Assembly: GCA_000310025.1 (NCBI GenBank) | Contig: FN649751.1 | Coordinates: 1,768,882-1,781,284 of the forward strand | Direction of reading: 5' to 3' | DNA length: 12,403 nucleotides | Source: Ectocarpus siliculosus | Taxonomy: Eukaryota > Sar > Phaeophyceae > Ectocarpales > Ectocarpaceae | Part shown: positions 10,601-12,403 of the stretch, in pieces | Layout: each line of letters begins with the position of its first letter | Position numbering within the stretch: the stretch's first letter is position 1 | Translations under genes and position numbers: made by a program | Notes under the pieces: model-generated | Databases searched by the model: none | The model's input: only the letters and a program-made list of their open reading frames with translations | Told to the model about the DNA's origin: nothing

Positions 10601-11305
10601 GTGTTCCAGCTCGCCGACGAGATGAAGGCGCAGATCGCCGTGCGGGACCGGGTGCACCGGCTACGGGTGTACCCGAGGTGCTTCTCCGGGCGGGAGGCCG
10701 TTCAGTGGATGCTGGACGGGTGCCACGCGTCCTCCGTGATGGAGGCCGAGAACATCGGCAATGAGATGATGAAGGCGTCGGTGTTCCAGCACATCCTGAA
10801 CTCGCATGTCTTCGAGGACTCGTCGGTTTACTACCAGTTCACGGACGGGGACACGCCTCCCCCGCCGTCCAGGGGAAGCCGGCGGCTGCGGCAGATCGCG
10901 CGGGTCGTCGGCGGGCACGTCGCGCGGAGGCTCGTTCCCAGCGGCGGGGGTGCCGGCACGCCGCCGGTTGATGTTGACGGCCCCGGCAGCAGGCCTGTTA
11001 GCAGCAGCAGCAGATCTGTCAGCGGAGGCAGCAGACCCGTCAGCGGCAGCAGCAGATCCGGCATGGACGCCGTGCCTCGGATGGCGGCGGCGGCGGCAGG
11101 GGGCATCGGAGCGGCTGACTGCATCTGCCCCGTCGCGCCGGGAAACGGCAGCGGCTTGGCGAACCAGCACCAGGCGTCGAGGCCCGGTGATCGCGGCAGC
11201 AAGGTCAAGCGGCGCAGTCGAGGCCGCGGGTCCCAGTCGGTGCTGCAGTTGCGCCGCTTCAGCAGCAGCATGAGCACGCTGACAGTGCCGGAGACGCCGT
11301 ATTAA
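3228..11305 (+). CDS. MAPKK-like (STE7-type) protein kinase with C-terminal DEP domain, four exons
   Basis: Proposed CDS is join(3228..3405, 4191..4534, 8386..8517, 8957..11305), 1000 residues, ending in TAA. It should phosphorylate a downstream protein, probably a MAP kinase, using ATP. Kinase domain, about 54-315: Gly loop G58-K-G60-A-T-S-N-V65, VALK lysine K80, helix-C E96, HRD D188 with K190 and N193, DFG D206-G208, APE 226-228, D240-L-W-S, R303. MAPKK-like signatures are [41 protein letters not shown] and [10 protein letters not shown]. Residues 402-763 are low complexity and basic. A DEP domain spans about 768-847 ([17 protein letters not shown], then [12 protein letters not shown]); in other proteins it targets signalling factors to membranes or GPCR/RGS partners. 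All splice sites are GT-AG, and the reading frame and kinase consensus are restored exactly across each junction. The substrate, location and partners are inferred; exact 5' and 3' transcript ends are not visible. Confidence 0.9.
3406..4190 (+). other. Intron 1 (785 bp, phase 1)
   Basis: GT...AG intron that interrupts the Gly60 codon inside the ATP-binding loop. The donor is GTGGGT and the acceptor gcgccag, with a branch-point-like CTGAC at 4138-4142. It contains a short AGC-repeat near 3460-3475. The overlapping open frames (for example 3567-3800 and 3788-4114) have no recognisable domain and I treat them as chance. Confidence 0.85.
4191..4534 (+). CDS. Exon 2: kinase N-lobe to start of helix E
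   Basis: Encodes residues 60-174. The acceptor is gcgccag|GCGCG. Joining exon 1's last G to GC restores Gly60 and gives [13 protein letters not shown], a normal ATP-binding loop with serine in place of the third glycine. It carries K80 (VALKEV), E96 (RTEMRAL), the beta-4/5 region ([11 protein letters not shown]), hinge-side [14 protein letters not shown] and the ITHQALE start of helix E. The donor is CTAGAG|GTGAGA, phase 0. A branch-point-like CTGAC lies at 4138-4142, 49 bases before the acceptor. The polypyrimidine tract is weak, but consensus continuity supports this junction strongly. Confidence 0.9.
4537..4601 (+). repeat. (GA)32 microsatellite at the intron 2 splice donor
   Basis: Uninterrupted GA dinucleotides begin at the third intron base, so the donor GTGAGA merges into the repeat. 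If the intron were retained, the exon 2 frame would stay open through the repeat, encoding alternating Arg-Glu, until TAA at 4907-4909. Confidence 0.97.
5144..5170. repeat. CAG/AGC trinucleotide repeat
   Basis: An imperfect run of CAG units in intron 2, interrupted by one TAG and ending at CAACTCGAG. CAG repeats recur at about 3460-3475 and 6543-6555 and, as serine codons, in exon 4. Confidence 0.7.
6065..6130 (-). repeat. tRNA-like module 2, degenerate
   Basis: On the minus strand TGGCCTAGTGG (6126-6116), followed by ATAGCGC, is a near-perfect A box. About 57 bases from its start to the end, GTGCTGAACTC (6080-6070) occupies the B-box position. That segment can form a 5-bp stem with a 7-base loop like a T-arm, though the loop sequence is diverged. 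It sits about 50 bases beyond module 1 on the same strand, giving a tandem arrangement. Confidence 0.35.
6178..6245 (-). repeat. tRNA-like module 1 (tRNA pseudogene or SINE head)
   Basis: Read on the minus strand, TGGTCTAGTTGG (6232-6221) fits the RNA polymerase III A box and GGTTTGAATCC (6188-6178) fits the B box with one change (GGTTCGANNCC). They span 55 bases from A-box start to B-box end, the spacing of a real tRNA. The T-stem is partly mispaired, the anticodon arm looks shortened and no acceptor stem pairs, so this is not a working tRNA. It lies antisense in intron 2. Confidence 0.5.
6381..6404. repeat. (GGGCA)4 GGGC pentanucleotide repeat
   Basis: Four exact GGGCA units plus GGGC in intron 2, plus strand. 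Spaced G-triplets make this a possible G-quadruplex motif (five GGG tracts with 2-base loops). Confidence 0.85.
7003..7020. repeat. Small hairpin in intron 2
   Basis: GAAGTGC and GCACTTC arms (7 bp) flank AGAA. It could form a short stem-loop in the pre-mRNA. It may be chance. Confidence 0.4.
7872..7901. repeat. (TG)n followed by T18
   Basis: A TG dinucleotide run (about 7872-7883) passes directly into 18 consecutive T (7884-7901), in intron 2. Confidence 0.85.
8386..8517 (+). CDS. Exon 3: catalytic loop and DFG motif
   Basis: Encodes residues 175-218: helix E end ([10 protein letters not shown]), catalytic loop ([12 protein letters not shown], with D188, K190, N193) and Mg-binding DFG ([11 protein letters not shown]), then VENSSRM of the activation segment. 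The acceptor has a T-rich tract, tttttttaccgccag|GCC. The join with exon 2 reads HQALE-ALDFVHS, the expected helix-E pattern. The donor is ATG|GTGAGA, phase 0, and read-through meets a stop at 8545-8547. At 132 bp (44 codons) it is the smallest exon. Confidence 0.93.
8518..8956 (+). other. Intron 3 (439 bp, phase 0)
   Basis: GT...AG intron inside the activation segment, between SSRM and VGT. The donor is GTGAGA. Upstream of the acceptor are a CTAATTAAC stretch near 8873-8881 that could serve as branch point and a pyrimidine-rich stretch (8911-8921). The middle holds a T-run and a G-rich segment (about 8713-8757) with ten or more consecutive G. Confidence 0.88.
8713..8757. repeat. G-rich tract in intron 3
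   Basis: Several G-runs, including one of at least ten, in a short interval that follows a T-run. Possible G-quadruplex in the sense strand of the pre-mRNA. Confidence 0.6.
8957..11305 (+). CDS. Exon 4: activation segment, kinase C-lobe, disordered linker, DEP domain, tail
   Basis: Encodes residues 219-1000. The acceptor is caacaaag|GTG, so the protein continues [16 protein letters not shown], the P+1 loop and APE motif. The C-lobe has [10 protein letters not shown] and [17 protein letters not shown], ending near 315. Residues 316-401 look helical and match no domain I know. Residues 402-763 are low complexity: Gly-Ser runs, a six-arginine run at 461-466, and a KRRGERK-containing basic cluster from 596. 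The last two could act as nuclear localisation signals. The DEP domain (about 768-847) is followed by a Ser/Arg-rich tail with a 21-bp in-frame repeat and a basic [10 protein letters not shown] stretch. The exon is very GC-rich and far longer than the other three. Confidence 0.94.
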   Translation: MGTQRFMAPERLKGHRATAQSDLWSLGLSLATAAFGDDFISQGSNQFVQLDMACRVRRRLSKTTTLSAELMDFLHSCLSRDPARRPALRDLMKHPFLSQRQNWQAKCPEVALAMQDRKRLQSGDVSAIEEVLDALCHVRAEENLIGTSFDPATAADLAYELGVTTDSLVRDVHRRTLEFIRERGGGSGSGSGSSGSLSSSGGVSDSGDENGDEMRSRDSDGGEDRWRTISGGGGGGIAGDEARRRRRRPAARDDAGGDGGGETREERPVHRGGEGRREESCSPRPEPPPQAAAAAAADALTLAMDMIPTATREGDGSIPRSGGNNAYPLVTPRDRPTRGGATGGAGFGGRHSTVVSSNTRSRRRALEMSPAVKLTPHKRRGERKASQTKRNGSSCVANGTRRAGRGREKEREATAAAAGTEPETSISGSPQEQATEVVTAAAETAVEGLYARVTGTDRDHQRFREAGAATVAGPGAGHVGAAAAAAAGVASAGITAADGLPSCRDNLVHTAACRRSWERKCKRNSRPRTASSRTLPSRADVRTRSMRGVFQLADEMKAQIAVRDRVHRLRVYPRCFSGREAVQWMLDGCHASSVMEAENIGNEMMKASVFQHILNSHVFEDSSVYYQFTDGDTPPPPSRGSRRLRQIARVVGGHVARRLVPSGGGAGTPPVDVDGPGSRPVSSSSRSVSGGSRPVSGSSRSGMDAVPRMAAAAAGGIGAADCICPVAPGNGSGLANQHQASRPGDRGSKVKRRSRGRGSQSVLQLRRFSSSMSTLTVPETPY
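9505..9546 (+). repeat. In-frame GGCAGC repeat coding Gly-Ser
   Basis: Hexamer-type repeat (GGCAGC with one AGT) encoding alternating Gly and Ser at the start of the linker after the helical segment. It marks the change from folded to low-complexity protein. Confidence 0.75.
10988..11062 (+). repeat. In-frame 21-bp tandem repeat (SRxVSxx)
   Basis: Three full 21-base units at 10988-11008, 11009-11029 and 11030-11050 encode [14 protein letters not shown] and SRPVSGS. A partial fourth (SRSG) follows. They start at residue 896 in the tail after the DEP domain. Each full unit offers a serine-rich, arginine-containing phosphorylation-type motif. Confidence 0.88.
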
Positions 11306-12354
11306 TTGAAAGCAGGCGCTTTCTCCGGAGCCGTGCTCCTTGTGAAGTGTGCGACTTAGGAAGGAGAATTGTTGGCTAGTTTCGCGGCTAGGGCCGTTCG
11401 TTGCCCCAAGCGCCCCCCCCCCCCACCCCCGCGGCCGCTGCTCGCAAAGAGTGAATGCCTGGGGCCTCTCGGTCTGTCTCCTCCGTCTTGCGAGGTTGTG
11501 GTCGAAGGGGCGTGGGACGACGCTGGAACGCTTGCCCTGTCGTTGTGGCGGTGTGGTCGGCGCCCGTTGTTTGAGGGGGGTGTAGCGCTTGGGCGCGGGA
11601 AGGACCCTTCGCACAACCTTAGCGTAGAGGTTGATCAACCCCTCCCTATCGTTGTGTCCAACTTGGTACCTGGAGCGCCGGAGGTGTACGATGCCACCGG
11701 GTTGCCCCGCCTAGGCACGTCTGGCACGTGCTGCGCCGCCTTGCCACGGTGGTGTCGGAATACAGAAGCACAATCAATGCAGGCGGCGGTGCGCCCGCAA
11801 CCGATCTGGAGGATAATATTGGGATTGTTTAGATCGAAGCCTTGTTCGTACAATCTCGGCGTTGGTCGCACAAGTAGCACCGGCCGGGGTGTAGTTATTA
11901 TCCAATTAGGCGCGTTAGGTGTTCTTGCGCAAAGACCCGCGGCCGGTCGCCGAGTGCGGCAGCGAGAGAGGGGTGATAGTTTTCCAACAAGGCTGCGCGT
12001 CAGGTTATGATTTTCTCTCCACCGTGCAAGTGTAGTAATTTTGTATCGGGCTTATTCGTTTCTGTACATTGCTGCCCTCGTTTTGTAGACACTGAACTTG
12101 ATGCCTTTTAGTTACCCGTGGTGACTCTGTTCTTTTACTTTTTTGTGTGCTTATCGTGGTTTTGGTATCACATAAGGAAAAACGCTGCTAGTTGACTGTC
12201 GACGGAGACGGGGGCTCTTTTTATCTACATGCCTCGACCCCCCGTCCCGTCCCGTCCCTCACACCTGACGGTATATTCCGGATGGCCTCGGCCGTTTTTA
12301 CCGTAGCCGTAGCACTGACGCGGTGTTGGGAATAATAGTCTCCTTGCTACAACA
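11306..12354 (+). other. 3' region: probable long 3' UTR and downstream sequence
   Basis: No gene seen. An open frame at 11369-12010 lacks an ATG at its start and has no known domain. The region holds a C12-A-C5 run (11413-11430), a T-rich stretch with several TGTA-type elements (about 12030-12165) that could include the poly(A) site, and (CCCGT)3 at 12241-12255. There is no AATAAA close to a clear end, so the poly(A) site is not assignable. Confidence 0.5.
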
Positions 12355-12403
12355 GGGGGGGGGAGGGGGGGGGGGGGGGGGGAACTAACCCCCCCCCCCC
12401 CAT
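12355..12403. repeat. Terminal G-run/C-run foldback
   Basis: G9, A, G18 (12365-12382), then AACTAA (12383-12388), then C13 (12389-12401). The G and C runs can pair as a 13-bp hairpin with a 6-base loop. Lying at the window edge, this may be a true repeat or a sequencing or assembly artefact. Confidence 0.85.

Noticed and set aside
11369-12010. 213-codon plus-strand open frame after the stop codon
   Set aside because: It begins at TTG rather than ATG, has a proline run from a C-tract and shows no recognisable domain. It is better explained as 3' non-coding sequence.

Overview
The window looks like nuclear DNA from an intron-rich, GC-rich eukaryote, not a bacterium. One plus-strand protein is split over four exons with GT...AG introns. 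The introns are long and rich in simple repeats, and the coding exons are visibly more GC-rich than the DNA around them. This style, together with about 1.1 kb of non-coding sequence after the stop codon, fits a brown alga or a related stramenopile. The assignment rests on genome style and is an inference.

Layout. Positions 1 to about 2.8 kb hold no gene I can support, only a diverged 18-bp minisatellite, small palindromes and homopolymers. An ATG-free stretch (2787-3227) with a TATA-like site and a purine-rich tract leads into the start codon. The gene is join(3228..3405, 4191..4534, 8386..8517, 8957..11305), with introns of 785, 3851 and 439 bp in phases 1, 0 and 0. The four pieces join in frame to a 1000-residue protein. 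Intron 2 carries a (GA)32 microsatellite directly at its 5' splice site, a minus-strand pair of tRNA-like modules (probably a tRNA-derived SINE or tRNA pseudogenes), a (GGGCA)n array, and CAG and TG/T tracts. After the stop at 11305 there is a long 3' region. The window ends in a G-run/C-run foldback.

The protein is a predicted active Ser/Thr or dual-specificity kinase of the STE7/MAPKK type. It has an N-terminal basic-hydrophobic stretch resembling a MAPK docking site (about residues 20-28), a kinase domain (about 54-315) with all main catalytic residues, a helical-looking segment of unknown identity (316-401), a long low-complexity Gly/Ala/Ser/Arg-rich linker (402-763), a DEP domain (about 768-847) and a Ser/Arg-rich tail with a 7-residue tandem repeat. 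A MAPKK-like kinase coupled to a DEP domain is the main point of interest. DEP domains usually bring signalling proteins to membranes or receptors, so I infer a MAPK-cascade kinase whose location or activation is controlled by its C-terminal module. I see no second protein-coding gene that I can defend.
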